Part shown: positions 8,973-22,860 of the stretch, one piece after another | Numbering within the stretch: the stretch's first letter is position 1 | Layout: each line of letters begins with the position of its first letter | NCBI GenBank assembly: GCA_026874595.1 | Contig: CM049322.1 | Coordinates: 49,951,340-50,015,339 of the forward strand | Length of the DNA: 64,000 bases | Direction of reading: 5' to 3' | DNA from: Sipunculus nudus | Lineage: Eukaryota > Annelida > Sipuncula > Golfingiida > Sipunculidae | Made by a program: the position numbers and the translations under genes | The notes under the pieces: model-generated | Databases searched by the model: none | Told to the model about the DNA's origin: nothing | The model's input: only the letters and a program-made list of their open reading frames with translations

Positions 8973-10737
8973 AATAATACCAAATGCCATTCAAGAAGTC
9001 GGTGGAATTCACTCTCTACTAAACGTAAAAAATCTCGGAATCCGACATCATTTATATCTCTTCTGGCAAGCTTTTGGTTATCAACATCTAAGAAAGAAAG
9101 GGGGGCATGGGGAGAGGGACAGGAATTAGGTTTAAAGGATATTTAACTCTGTGGGTACCGGTGTTTGCATATACGTGCTGCGATTCTGTCAGAGAATTAG
9201 TTCTTTATAAATGCTATTTATGATTATCATTCATAATATTATTTAACTGTTCAGCATCAGTTGTCTGATGATCATCAATTTACACAAGAGTCGTAGGGTA
9301 AGATTTCCATATGCCTTAACATGCATATGATCACACATGGTATGGTGGTTAACTTAGAAGAAATAGCAAAGTAATAAGGAAATACATATTTACTTTAGTT
9401 GGGTTTAAACATTTATTTAAACATCTGTTGAAAGCAAGCGGTAAGGTTTTCCTATGTAAATCATTAGTTTACAGCGCAGCTACATGTATATCCCACCCAC
9501 CTATCACATCTATGTGTCGGCTACATCGTAATTCAAATCTTAAGTCGTTAACAGCATAATGGAAGTAACCTCCTAGTAAACCAGCATCATTTAAATATAC
9601 TTATCGTGATATTCTCACTTAAAGGTGTCTGGATAAATTACTAGCAGAAGAGATGCAATAGTATCCCTGGAGTCTTAAATCCGTTTTGAACGTGTCTCTG
9701 TTAAGAAAAATATCAACCGGCATGGTATATAGGTGGCAGCAGAAGACTTGTTCAATGGATAAAACTGTCAAAGATGTAAGGGCATACCTCCCAAATTTCA
9801 CAGCTGCTATGGAGAAAATCTCTCACTCTCTCATCAATAAAAGCCAATTTAAAATATCATGACTTATGGCAAGCTTTTAGTTATTTTGTACAAAGGAGAA
9901 AGACAGTGGGTCTTGGGGAGAGGTACAAGGGTAAGGTTTTCCCAAAAATTCCGTTCTGTATGTGCCACATTGTGGGTACAAATCTATGAGACAATAAGTG
10001 CTATATAAATACTATTTATTCTTATAATTATTATTTTTATTATTATATGCATTCATGCCCATATGCCTTGACAATAATATCACCAATGGCATGAGCGTTA
10101 ACTAAGAACATATAACACAGTATAATGAATAAAGACAAATATTTCCTTCAGTTGGTTTAAACATATTTATTTGAACAGGATTACATCTGTTCCAGGCTAG
10201 CTTTAAGATTTTCCTATGTAAAACATTCTTCGAGGGTTTTACAGCTACATGTATATCTCGCCCACCCATCACAGCAGACTTATCATGAAGATAAATATTC
10301 TTACCACCTCCTGTAATCTGCTTTCTCTTCAGTTCCCTGTCACGGGTAAAATGCCGTGGCAATTCAGGTCGAGAACAGTAATTACTATTGTGGCAGTAAT
10401 TTACCCATTAAAAGCATATCGGTGCACAAAGATAATCCAACATCATACAAATTTACTAATGCCTAACTGGCAGAACTGTCCATTGCCAGATAACAAATAT
10501 AGATTTCTCCCAACAGAGATACAATGATATACATAGAGTCATAAGCTTGACATTAACCCCTTAGAAATATCGCTCTATTATGTAATGTAGTTAGGTATCA
10601 ACTGAAATGATGTATACGTGGCACCATGAGACTTGTTCAAAAGATAAACTATCAGATACTAGTGTATAAGGGCTTACTAATTTTTACAATGATGCACAAA
10701 GCAGATCATGAGAAACGTGATAGTTTAAATTCTGTAG

Positions 10738-10751
10738 ACTGCAGGTGGCGC
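10738..10751 (+). promoter_or_regulatory. CTCF-like site, B1
   Basis: Identical 14-mer, 6777 bp from the A1 site. Confidence 0.5.
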
Positions 10752-11790
10752 TCCAAGTATGGTCCGGCAGAAAAAGCATCCAAAGCTGCTGGGCGCAAAG
10801 ATTGATGAAAAGACATGATCCTTAAATCGTCAATATGTAATGAATAAAGTTAAATTAAAACATGAAGTTGGCAAAACGGGACTTGTTGGGTGGAAAAAGC
10901 AGTCCTAGATCTTGGGTCATATACTAAATTTCAGAACATAACACTAAGTAGCCATTTGAGCAAAATGAGATTTTGTATATATTAAAATCAGCTGACAAGC
11001 CTTATACATGTATATGTTCAAGGTTACTCTCCACGTCATTGACCCAAATCTGAATTTGGTATATCTTTGTATATCTATATCTATGCTTGGCCTAAACAAC
11101 AACAAACAAAATAATCCAAAATCTTCAGCAATATCAAATTTCAGGGCTATCCTTCAAGACACTCTTTTGATATCTTATGAATAAATAATCATAAATGTAT
11201 TGTTTTCACTTGAACCATATCAATTCAAGGCTAAAGTCACTCTGATAGCTTACTGGTAGTAGGTTTTGTCCACTAAACCAATACCTGTGCACATTCATAG
11301 CGCTACAGTTTATGAGTCCTCAGGAATCAGTATTCACTGATCATAGTCAGGCCTTGCTGATAATAAATAAAGTGAATGTCACATTTGTGAAACCTTGACC
11401 TTGCAGATCTCAATTTCATGTTCATGGTAATTATTTGTGTATTTTGTCACAAAAAACAAATATCAAACATTATAAATTACCAGATAGATAGCAGAATTGG
11501 GACGATATACAGGTAACTCAACACATCAATATATCAGTATATATAATATATGATATGATTGTTGGCAGCTCTGACAAGGGTCAATATGATAAAGTATTGC
11601 TCTTGTGATAATGGATAAAACAATGGATAACTGAAGTCACGCTTTATATCTACATCCCATGGAAATTTACAAACGCTTGCCAGAGTGTATCAAGATATTT
11701 GAAGGTAATAAGTTGCAGCTGATTCATGTAACCTTTTCACTGGATTCCCAAAGAGAATTCATCACCCAGTCTTTCATTTTTTTACCACAG

Positions 11791-11836
<46 letters not shown>

Positions 11837-11984
11837 AAAATGTAACGGTTCCAAATAGAAATACAAATAGGGTAACCTTTTATTATTATTATTATTGTTA
11901 TTATTGTCTTCATTATTTTACCTTATTATCGTTAAACACATTAAACTTTACACTTATCTCGGTCAAATTAAAAATCTAACTGGC

Positions 11985-13440
11985 GACGCAGATTGAATAA
12001 TTATTTTGTCTCATATATTCACACAGCGACGAGCCCACATTGTTTTAAATTTAGGTATAAATTCGCAAGATTATTAATTAATTCCGTCTATTAAAAGTGG
12101 AAAAATAATATGAAAAATATTGTAAACGGTTTAATGTTTTTTTTTTTCAACTATCACAGTATCAGTGCATAAATGAGCCATAAAATTCTCTCCGAAAATT
12201 CTCCTTGACATCAGGCTTTCCGTGGATTCTCCGACTATTAGGTCAGGCAGACGCATTATTACTTCTATATATTATCATTGTAAATAAAGCGGTGTTTTTT
12301 AGTTCCAGCAAATGTGCTTGAGAGACTAACATTAACTTATCAAAAAATGCCGCGAAAGTGGCACCTCATGTTTCTCATTTGGGAACTGAGAGCCTATATT
12401 TATCTAGCAGATGCCAGCTACTCCTTTTGCAAACTGTGAAAAAGCACAATCTGTTGGTACCATTTTTCTCTCTGCAGAAAAAAAAATGTTGGTGCATTTT
12501 GAAAACGCTAAAATCCTAAAAAAAATGAGCCACATATTAATGGCCCTTTAATTAGTTTGAAGTTGACACCCTTCAGCCCGGACATGTCATATTACAATTG
12601 ATCCGGTGGACCCTACACAAATTGCCCAACTGCTCTCTTACTCACACCTACTTTAGACAGACCCGGCACCTGGTGAGCGACAATGAGAGTAATCTGAACA
12701 ATATCCCTGGAACATGCGTAAGTGTAACTAGGCGGTCATAGCTATGGGTATTAAGGAAATTGCGTCTGGTAGATATTTCATTTCAAAACTCAAATTGAAA
12801 TCCCTAACCCTATCTATGTAGATCAACCCATGAAAATGTCTTGAAAATGAATTGGAAATGTTGATCTTTTGGAAGCGTATGAACCCTTGAACAATTTATT
12901 GTGGTTGACTTAAAAAGTTTCTGAACCATGTGTTATTTTCCCTCTGTATCAATGTGAGATGTTGACACTCCGGGCTACCAAAAGTAAGGCTAACATTTCA
13001 CCATCCAGGGTACTTAGGATTCCACTTTTAAGTTTTTTTTTTAATACATATTTTTGGGTCATGCTTTGGATTCTTAATGATACCATGAAGTATACATCAT
13101 CCCATGGTATACAACAAAGTCATATTAAGTCTTCAAATAATTTCCCTCGCAGCCTTTCATAATTTGTGCTTTACATACATGTAGATTCTGTCAATCGCAT
13201 AATGGGGACAGGATAATGGAGATGAGTTTCAGTGGTTTAGGTACTCTTGAGTCATTAAAGGGGAAAGTGGCCTTGCCTACGCTTTTGTGAAAGAATGCAT
13301 GTTAGATGTCTATTTTTATATGCACTGGAAAACGAAACAACACTAAAACACAACAGAGCATCACAACTATTTTGGTATGAGTGAATGATTGAATATTGCA
13401 TAGAAATATGTACACGTTCAACAGAGCTAATGTGTTTACA
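11985..13440. other. Fast-diverging block, B form
   Basis: B counterpart of 5200-6632. It contains B-only sequence at about 12203-12220 (ttgacatcaggcttt) and about 13139-13193. No coding potential was recognised. Confidence 0.7.
13139..13193. other. B-specific segment of about 55 bp
   Basis: Between cttcaaat and aatcgcata all B copies have about 55 bp (including cctcgcagcc and acatacatgtag) that A copies lack (A1 near 6382-6387). Whether it is an insertion in B or a deletion in A cannot be told from this window. No terminal repeats were seen. Confidence 0.8.
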
Positions 13441-13443
13441 TAG

Positions 13444-13445
<2 letters not shown>

Positions 13446-13505
<60 letters not shown>

Positions 13506-13528
13506 TAAAAAATATATATATATATATT
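13446..13528. repeat. TA-4 compound microsatellite, B1
   Basis: About 50 bp of TA, then (AAAT)n-like aaataaataaataaaaa, then a second TA run of about 17 bp. The compound form is specific to B. Main TA runs in other B copies: B2 27333-27374, B3 41199-41244, B4 55072-55133. Confidence 0.95.
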
Positions 13529-13989
13529 CTGAAAATAACATAAATATTTATGTAGAGATTTTATGGCGTAAGACTGAGTGTGGTGTAAATATGGGTGGAA
13601 GTTTCATGAGGTGACAAGACTTTCAGGAGTATCAACAGTTTACAGTCAGGGCTGGAATCCATATTGTCTGTGAATTATCAATGTATTTATGTGATCCGTA
13701 TAGTCGGATTCGCACATTTTACCGATCCTCCAGTCTGTTAGGGTCCATGTATAACATTGAATTAAACACAGGTATTATACAGAGCAAAATGTGAAATAGC
13801 CCTACATTGTAACCTTAATACTGCAACAATGTATAGTTGTACATCATAAATAATTATATGAATGTAATATGACGGGGTATGACCATGGTTCAGACTATAG
13901 TTAAATTAACCATACATAATTATTATAGCAATATATCCCTTAATCAGCACATGGTGATCTATTGTGGGGCATCCTGTTTGATCAACCAT

Positions 13990-14460
13990 CTTGCGAACAT
14001 AATGAGTCAGCGCCATGTGACCAAATGGCCTGATCATGTGATCATTCCCCCATGTTAATTCAGGTATCACCTAATTGTGAGACTATAACGGTGGCGCATG
14101 ACCATATGACCTTATCATGTGATTATTTGATCCTATTGCTTCACTCAAGATATGACTATATATGACTATAATAGTTGTACGATCATGTGACCAGATCTTA
14201 TGATGGTCTGACCATAATATTCTATAACCACTTGAGTGTATGACTGTATTAGTCAAGTATGATCATTAAATCCTGATCTTATGATCATTTGGCCATAACA
14301 AACAAAGTTCACAGAGTATTTGACTATAATAGTCATATTTGAGGTCACATGGCTATTCTTGTGAAAAATTGCTTGATATTATGTGACCATGTATAATTAC
14401 ACATTGTTTGATCAGGTGAAAAGGGACATTACTCTTACTGGAGTTAATCAATCAAATGTT
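13990..14460. repeat. CATGTGA-rich degenerate repeat zone at B-to-A junction
   Basis: CATGTGA words lie at about 14013, 14034, 14116 and 14184. Related words include a GTCACATG near 14344, an ATGTGACCAT at 14381 and gaccatatgacc near 14100. Gactataatag and cttatgat words also recur. The spacing is irregular, so this is either a decayed short-period repeat or an E-box/M-box cluster. Equivalent zones are at about 27869-28339, 41739-42209 and 55628-56098; part is also at 1-140 and 7140-7190. Confidence 0.6.
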
Positions 14461-14569
14461 TTATTTTCACTCTTTGAATTCATGATACCTTTCAATGATT
14501 ATGTATCAATGTGGTGTTATTAATTATGTGGCGTGTTGTTCTTTGATTAGGTTCTGTCATATACATGAA

Positions 14570-14577
14570 TGTCAGGC
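14570..14577. other. Deletion scar A (405 bp relative to A1)
   Basis: In A2 the sequence jumps from gaatgtca directly to ggcatatac, whereas A1 has 405 extra bases (262-666) between them. The bases ca occur at both edges in A1, a 2-bp microhomology. The same join is at 28452 (A3), 42322 (A4) and 56211 (A5), so the deletion predates amplification of these dimers. Confidence 0.88.
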
Positions 14578-14844
14578 ATATACCTTTGTTTTATTATAAC
14601 CTGCATCTCAAGAAACTCCAAGCAATCAGGCATATGTAGTGAGTGTATTGTGAAGTTTTTTTAGGATTAAATAACTGATGTAGACGAGGCTTACAGCGGG
14701 CTGTAATGTACCTTCAGATTGATTTTGTAAATTAATTTCAGGTAGCTTTATATATATATATTAATATATGCTTTCTCATTATATACTTTCTTTGGTTTGA
14801 TGATCCATATTCATTCATTTTGGTTCTATATTAGCTGAGTGGTG

Positions 14845-14855
14845 GCAGCCATTTT
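14845..14855 (-). promoter_or_regulatory. YY1-like site, A2
   Basis: AAAATGGCTGC core kept. A2-A5 have one more T and one fewer G downstream (atttttggg), outside the core. Confidence 0.45.
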
Positions 14856-17823
14856 TGGGTAAAATAGTCCTTTCACCAGAAACCCCCAGTTTATTGTGTT
14901 ATCTCTGTCCGAGTCAATATGATTCTCATCGACGTAGCAGCTGGTCTGACACCAAAGGATCTTTTAAATAAACAATAAAAACAGATTTATAATCTTAGCT
15001 GTCAGGAAAATGCTGAGCCTCTTTGGCCGGAGGTCTTTTCTTCATACAGCAGGAAATAATAGAATGCAGCAACTGTTCCTGTTGTGATCAAAACTGATTC
15101 CAGCAGGGCCTCTTGTATGGGAGATTGGAAACTAAGGTGGTTTTAGTTTCATCAGTTAGGTGGGAGAATGGTAGTTTGTGTCATGGCAAAGAGCTGACAT
15201 GTGCACTGCCTCAGAAGACTGTCAGATGCCAATATATAATAACAATGTCACGTCACACTAAAACACAAGGGTTAACAAGACAGACTGTGGTCAGATAGAT
15301 TATAATGTTACAATGGAGATAAGATTTTGGAGAATATAAATTCTCTGAATATTTTTGATAAAAATAGAACATGTAGCAAAATCTTCACACATTCATCAAT
15401 ATACATGAAAATATGAATATGTATGAGATTATAGTATTATACATGATAATAATAATAATGATGAACTTTTAGTCCCGGCAGTTCTGGAGAGGAGTTTAGA
15501 TATTCATGGCAGCCAGTTTTAATAGTTTAAATCAAGTGTCAAAATGGATTGTATGATATTTGTACATGAATGTTGAATATGCATGCAGGGAACCTTCAGA
15601 GGTACACAGTCAGGATTAGAGCTACTTTATGTAAATAACATGTACAAATTGGTTATCATTTGCCGTGAACGACTATGGTCATATTTTGTACACATCCATA
15701 TGTAAAATAATGGTCTACCAGTGAAAGTTTGTTATCGATAATATATATATATATATATGCAGCCCTGAATTGTGCATGGTATTGATAAATAAATCCATTT
15801 AGGCATGCTTGTAATAGTGACCAGTGCACAGTTTTGCCATTTTTTTTTTTTTGCAGAGCAGAAGGAATTGTATATAAATCTTGTAATTGAAATCTTGTAC
15901 CAATGCCAGGCTGTGACCTTGGCTAGTTATAATAAAGCTTATTTCCTGTATATACTGGGTTGGTCTTCTAGTACAAGTTTGTGATATATTCTCATGTCAA
16001 GTTGCTGCACTGGATGTCTTTTATGCGTCCAAAACATGTAAACATTTGTTTGATGAGTTAGAACCCCTCCCTCCAATAATACCAAATGCCATTCAAGAAG
16101 TCGGTGGAATTCACTCTCTACTAAACGTAAAAAATCTCGGAATCCGACATCATTTATATCTCTTCTGGCAAGCTTTTGGTTATCAACATCTAAGAAAGAA
16201 AGGGGGCATGGGGAGAGGGACAGGAATTAGGTTTAAAGGATATTTATCTGTGGGTACCGGTGTTTGCATATACGTGCTGCGATTCTGTCAGAGAATTAGT
16301 TCTTTATAAATGCTATTCATGATTATCATTCATAATATTATTTAATTGTTCAGCATCAGTTGTCTGATGATCATCAACTTACACAAGAGTCGTAGGGTAA
16401 GATTTCCATATGCCTTAACATGCATATGATCACACATGGTATGGTGGTTAACTTAGAAGAAATAGCAAAGTAATAAGGAAATACATATTTACTTTAGTTG
16501 AGTTTAAACATTTATTTTAACATCTGTTGAAAGCAAGCGGTAAGGTTTTACTATGTAAATCATTAGTTTACAGCGCAGCTACATGTATATCCCACCCACC
16601 TATCACATCTATGTGTCGGCTACATCGTAATTCAAATCTAAAGTCGTTAACAGCATAATGGAAGTAACCTCCTAGTAAACCAGCATCATTTGAATATACT
16701 TATCGTGATATTCTCACTTAAAGGTGTCTGGATAAATTACTAGCAGAAGAGATGCAATAGTATCCCTGGAGTCTTAAATCCGTTTTGAACGTGTCTCAAC
16801 CGGCATGGTATATAGGTGGCAGCAGAAGACTTGTTCAATGGATAAAACTGTCAAAGATGTAAGGGCATACCTCCCAAATTTCACAGCTGCCCTTGGAGAA
16901 AATCTCTCACTCTCTCACCAATAAAAGCCAATTTAAAATATCATGACTTATGGCAAGCTTTTAGTTATTTTGTACAAAGGAGAAAGACAGTGGGTCTTGG
17001 GGAGAGGTACAAGGGTAAGGTTTCCCATAAATTCCGTTCTGTATGTGCCACATTGTGGGTACAAATCTATGAGACAATAAGTGCTATATAAATACTATTT
17101 ATTCTTATAATTATTATTTTTATTATTATATGCATTCATGCCCATATGCCTTGACATTAATAATATCACCAATGGCATGAGCGTTAACTAAGAACATATA
17201 ACACAGTATAATGAATAAAGACAAATATTTACTTCAGTTGGTTTAAACATATTTATTTGAACAGGATAACATCTGTTCCAGCCTAGCTTTAAGATTTTCC
17301 TATGTAAAACATTCTTCGAGGGTTTTACAGCTACATGTATATCTCGCCCACCCATCACAGCAGGCTTATCATGAAGATAAATATTCTTACCACCTCATGT
17401 AATCTGCTTTCTCTTCAGTTCCCTGTCACGGGTAAAATGCCGTGGCAATTCAGGTCGACAATAGTAATTACTATTGTGGCAGTAATTTACCCATTAAAAG
17501 CATATCAGTGCACAAAGATAATCCCACATCATACAAATTTACTAATGCCTAACTGGCAGAACTGTCCATTGCCAGATAACAAATATGGATTTCTCCCAAC
17601 AGAGATACAATGATATACATAGAGTCATAAGCTTGACATTAACCCCTTAGAAATATGGCTCTATTATTTAATGTAGTTAGTTATCAACTGAAATGATGTA
17701 TACTTGGCACCATGAGACTTGTTCAAAAGATAAACTATCAGATACTAGTGTATAAGGGCTTACTAATTTATACAATGATGCACAAAGCAGATCATGAGAA
17801 ACGTGATAGTTTAAATTCTGTAG

Positions 17824-17837
17824 ACTGCAGGTGGCGC
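17824..17837 (+). promoter_or_regulatory. CTCF-like site, A2
   Basis: Identical 14-mer, 7086 bp after the B1 site. Confidence 0.5.
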
Positions 17838-18878
17838 TCCAAGTATGGTCCGGCAGAAAAAGCATCCAAAGCTGCTGGGCACAAAGATTGATGAAAAGAC
17901 ATGATCCTTAAATCGTCAATATGTAATGAATAAAGTTAAATTAAAACATGAAGTTGGCAAAACGGGACTTGTTGGGTGGAAAAAGCAGTCCTAGATCTTG
18001 GGTCATATACTAAATTTCAGAACATAACACTAAGTAGCCATTTGAGCAAAATGAGATTTTTTATATATTAAAATCAGCTGACAAGCCTTATACATGTATA
18101 TGTTCAAGGTTACTCTCCACATCATAGACCCAAATCTGAATTTGGTATATCTTTGTATATCTATATCTATGCTTGGCCTAAACAACAACAAACAAAATAA
18201 TCCAAAATCTTCAGCAATATCAAATTTCAGGGCTATCCTTCAAGACACTCTTTTGATATCTCATGTATAAATAATCATAAATGTATGGTTTTCACTTGAA
18301 CCATATCAATTCAAGGCTAAAGTCACTCTCATAGCTTACTGGTAGTAGGTTTTGTCCACTAAACCAATACCTGTGCACATTCATAGAGCTACAGTTTATG
18401 AGTCCTCAGGAATCAGTATTCACTGATCATAGTCAGGCCTTGCTGATAAATAAATAAAGTGAATGTCACATTTGTGAAACCTTGACCTTGCAGATCTCAG
18501 TTTCATGTACATGGTAGTTATTAGTGTGTTTTGTCACAAAAAAACAAATATCAAACATTATAAATTACCAGATAGATAGCAGAACTGGGACGATATACAG
18601 GTAAATCAACACATCAATACATCAGTATATATAATATATGATATGATTGTTGGCAGCTCTGACAAGGGTCAATATGATAAAGGATTGCTCTTGTGATAAT
18701 GGATAAAACAATGGATGACTGAAGTCACGCTTGATATCTACATCCCATGGGAATTTACAAACCCTTGACAGAGTGTATCAAGATATTTGAAGGTAATAAG
18801 TTGCACCTGATTCATGTAACCTTTTTACTGGATTCCCAAAGAGAATTCATCACCCAATCTTTCATTATTTTACCACAG

Positions 18879-18920
<42 letters not shown>

Positions 18921-20492
18921 TGTAACGGTTCCAAATAGAAATACAAATAGGGTAACCTATTATTATTATTATAATAATTATTATTATTATTATCTTCATT
19001 ATTATTATTATCTTCATTATTTTTCCTTTTGACCGTTAAACACATTTAACTTTACACTTATCTCGGTCAAATTAAAAATCTAACTGGCGACGCAGATTGA
19101 ATAATTATTTAGTCTCATATATTCACACAGCGAGGGGCCCATATTGTTTTAAATTTAGCTATAAATGCGCAAGATTATTTATTAATTCCGTCTATTAAAA
19201 ATGGAAAAATAATATGAATAATATTGTAAACGGTTTAATTTTTTTTTTTTCAACAATCACAGTATCAGTGCATAAATGAGCCATAAAAATCTCTCCGAAA
19301 ATTCTCCCGTGGATTCTCCGACTATAAATTCAGGCAGACGCATTATTACTTCTATATGTTATCATTGTAAATAAAGCGGTGTTTTTCATATACATATCTG
19401 TCCAATTCTAACAGTTCCAACAAATGTGCTTGAGAGACTGACATTAACTTATCAAAAAATGCCGCGAAAGTGGCGCCTCATGTATCTCATTTGGGAACTA
19501 AGAGCCTATAGTTATCTAGCAGATGCCAGCTTCTCCTTGGGGCAATGGTGAAAAAGCACAATCTGTTGGTACCATTTTTCTCTCTGCAGAAAAAAAAATG
19601 TTGGTGCATGATGAAAACGCTAAAATCCTATATTATCAAAAAAATAGAGCCACATATTAATGGCCCTTTAATTAGTTTGAGGTTGACTCTTCAGCCCGGA
19701 CCTGTCATATTACATTTGATCCGGTGGACCCTACACAAATTGCCCAACTGCTCTGTTACTCGCACCTACTTTAGACAGACACGGCAGTTGGTGAGCGACA
19801 ATGAGAGTAATCTGAACAATTGCCCTGGAACATGCGTAAGTTTAACTAGGCGTCATAGCTGTTGGGTATTAAGGAAGTTGCGTCTGGTTAATATTTCATT
19901 TCAAACCTCAAATTGAAATCCCTAACCCTATCTATGTAGATCAACCCGTGAAAATGTCTTCAAGTTGAAAATGAATTGGAAATGTTGATCTCTTGGAAGG
20001 GTATGAACCCTGAAACAATATACTGTGGTTGACTTAAAAATTTTCTGAACCCTGTGTTATTTTCCCTCTGTATCAATGTGAGATGTTGACACTCTGGGCT
20101 ACAAAAAGTAAGGCTAACATATCACCACCCTGAGTACTTAGGATTCCACTTTTAAGTGTTTTTAATACGTTTTTGGGTCATGCTTTGGATACTTGTTGAT
20201 ACCGTGAAGTATACATCATCCCATGATATACACCAAAACCTTCAGATAATCGCATGATAGGGACAGGATAAGGAAATGAGTTTCAATGGTTTAGGTACTC
20301 TTGAGTCAATAAAGGGACAAGTGGCCTTACCTACGCTTTTGTAAAAGAATGCATGATACATGTCTATTTTATATCCAATGGAAAATGATAAACCACTAAA
20401 ACACAACAGAGCATCACAACTATTTTGGTATGAGTGAATGATTGAATACTGCATAGAAATATGCACACGTTCAACAGAACTAATGTGTTAAC

Positions 20493-20533
<41 letters not shown>

Positions 20534-21425
20534 GAAAATAACATAAATATTTATGGCGTAAGACTGAGTGTGGTGTATATATGGGTGAAAGTTTCTTGAG
20601 GTTACAAGACTTTCAGGAGTATCAACAGTTTACAGTCAGGGCTGGAGTCCATATTGTCTATGAATTATAAATGTATTTATGTGATCTGTATAGTCGGATT
20701 CGCACATTATACCGATCCTCCAGTCTGTTAGGGTCCATGTATAACATTGAATAAAACACAGGTATTATACAGAGCAAAATATGAAATAGCCCTATATTGT
20801 TACCTTAATACTGCAACTATGTATAGTTGTACATCCAATATAATTATATGAATAAAATATGACAGGGTTTGGCCATGGTTCAGACTGTAGTTATATAAAC
20901 CATACATGATTATTATAGCAATATATCCCTTAATCAGCACATGGTGATCTATTGTGGGGCATCCTGTTTGATCAACCATCTTGCGAACAGAAAGAGTCAG
21001 CGTCATGTGATCAAATGACCTGATCATGTGATCATTCCCCCATATAATTCAAGTATCGCCTGGTGAAAATGGTCTTGATCATAAAAAAATTGATATAACT
21101 TATCACAAGATCAAACATTTCCTTATTCAGTTTCAATGATATTACATTTGAAATTTAAACAAGTGCTTGCCCCTGCTAATTTGATATCTGATTTCCTACC
21201 AACTAGTGTTGTTATCAAGTTATATATATATATCGTCAGCCATCCAGTTTAGCCAGGCATATAACTTTGTTTTATTATAACCTGCATCTCAAGAAACTCT
21301 AAGCAATCAGGCATATGTAGTGAGTGTATTGTGAAGTTTTTTAGGATTAAATAACGGATGTAGACGAGGCTTACAGCGGGCTGTAATGTTCCTTCAGATT
21401 GCTTTTGTTAATTAATTTCAGGTGG

Positions 21426-21428
<3 letters not shown>

Positions 21429-21502
<74 letters not shown>
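21429..21502. repeat. TA-1 microsatellite, B2 (long)
   Basis: About 74 bp of TA with a single TACATA interruption near 21481, just after the gtggcttta border. It is the longest TA tract in the window. Confidence 0.95.
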
Positions 21503-21591
21503 AATGATTAATATATGCTTTCTCATTATATACTTTCTTTGGTTTGATGATCCATATTCATTCATTTTGGTTCTATATTAGCTGAGTGGTG

Positions 21592-21603
21592 GCAGCCATT
21601 TTG
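21592..21603 (-). promoter_or_regulatory. YY1-like site, B2
   Basis: Identical to the B1 site. Confidence 0.45.
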
Positions 21604-22483
21604 GGGTAAAATAGTCCTTTCACCAGAAACCCCCAGTTTATTGTGTTATCTCTGTCCGAGTCAATATGATTCTCATCGACGTAGCAGCTGGTCTGACACC
21701 AAAAGATCTTTTAAATAAACAATAAAACAGATTTATAATCTTAGCTGTCAGGAAAATGCTGAGCCTCTTTGGCCGGAGGTCTTTTCTTCATACAGCAGGA
21801 AATAATAGAATGCAGCAACTGTTCCTGTTGTGATCAAAACTGATTCCAGCAGGGCCTCTTGTATGGGAGATTGGAAACTAAGAAGGTTTTAGTTTCATCA
21901 GTTAGGTGGGAGAATGGTAGTTTGTGTCATGGCAAAGAGCTGACATGTGCACTGCCTCAGAAGACTGTCAGATGCCAATATATAATAACAATGTCACGTC
22001 ACACTAAAACACAAGGGTTAACAAGACAGACTGTGGTCAGATAGATTATAATGTTACAATAGAGATAAGATTTTGGAGAATATAAATTCTCTGAATATTT
22101 TTGATAAAAATAGAACATGTAGCAAAATCTTCACACATTCATAAATATACATGAAAATATGAATATGTATGAGATTAAAGTATTATATATGATAATAATA
22201 ATAATGATGAACTTTTAGTCCCGGCAGTTCTGGAGAGGAGTTTAGATATTTATGGCAGCCAGTTTTAATAGTTTAAATCAAGTGTCAAAATGGATTGTAT
22301 GATATTTGTACATGAATGTTGAATATGCATGCAGGGAACCTTCAGAGGTACACAGTCAGGATTAGAGCTACTTTATGTAAATAACATGTACAAATTGGTT
22401 ATCATTTGCCGTGAACGACTATGGTCATATTTTGTACACATCCATATGTAAAATAATGGTCTACCAGTGAAAGTTTGTTATCG

Positions 22484-22486
<3 letters not shown>

Positions 22487-22542
<56 letters not shown>
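22487..22542. repeat. TA-2 microsatellite, B2
   Basis: 56 bp pure AT tract, the longest at this locus. Confidence 0.95.
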
Positions 22543-22545
<3 letters not shown>

Positions 22546-22845
22546 GCCCTGAATTGTGCATGGTATTGATAAATAAATCCATTTAGGCATGCTTGTAATA
22601 GTGACCAGTGCACAGTTTTGCCATTTTTTTTTTTGCAGAGCGGAAGGAATTGTATATAAATCTTGTAATTGAAATTTTGTACCATTGCCAGGCTGTGACC
22701 TTGGCTAGTTATAATAAAGGTTATTTCCTGTATATACTGGGTTTGTCTTCTAGTACGAGTTTGTGATATATTCTCATGTCAAGTTGCTGCACTGGATGTC
22801 TTTTATGCGTCCAAAACATGTAAATATTTGTTTGATGAGTTAGAA

Positions 22846-22860
22846 CCCCCCCCCCCCCCC
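22846..22860. repeat. Poly-C tract, B2
   Basis: C15. Confidence 0.95.

Larger units (their letters stand above)
1..14309. repeat. Dimer 1 (A1+B1), ancestral-like left copy
   Basis: This dimer is 14309 bp, about 430 bp longer than dimers 2-4. Most of the excess is 262-666, which A2-A5 lack. Its 5' part carries states shared between A and B that later copies have lost, while its A1 3' half and B1 3' three quarters are nearly identical to the other dimers. It is the least homogenised copy seen. Confidence 0.93.
7211..14309. repeat. Monomer B1
   Basis: 7099 bp. B-type by aacggatg (7502), a long pure C tract and a roughly 55 bp segment near 13139-13193. In its first 1.9 kb it matches A rather than B2-B4 at several sites (gattatagt, aaagctta, gcagagcagaagg, gtcggtggaatt). 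After about 9.11 kb it is almost identical to B2. A private change, tttattgtgg, lies near 12894. Confidence 0.93.
14310..21061. repeat. Monomer A2
   Basis: 6752 bp A-type copy. It has the 405-bp deletion scar at 14573-14574, a short TA-1 tract, the interrupted C tract cccctccctcc (near 16065) and the short form gtgtctcaaccgg (near 16791). Confidence 0.95.
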
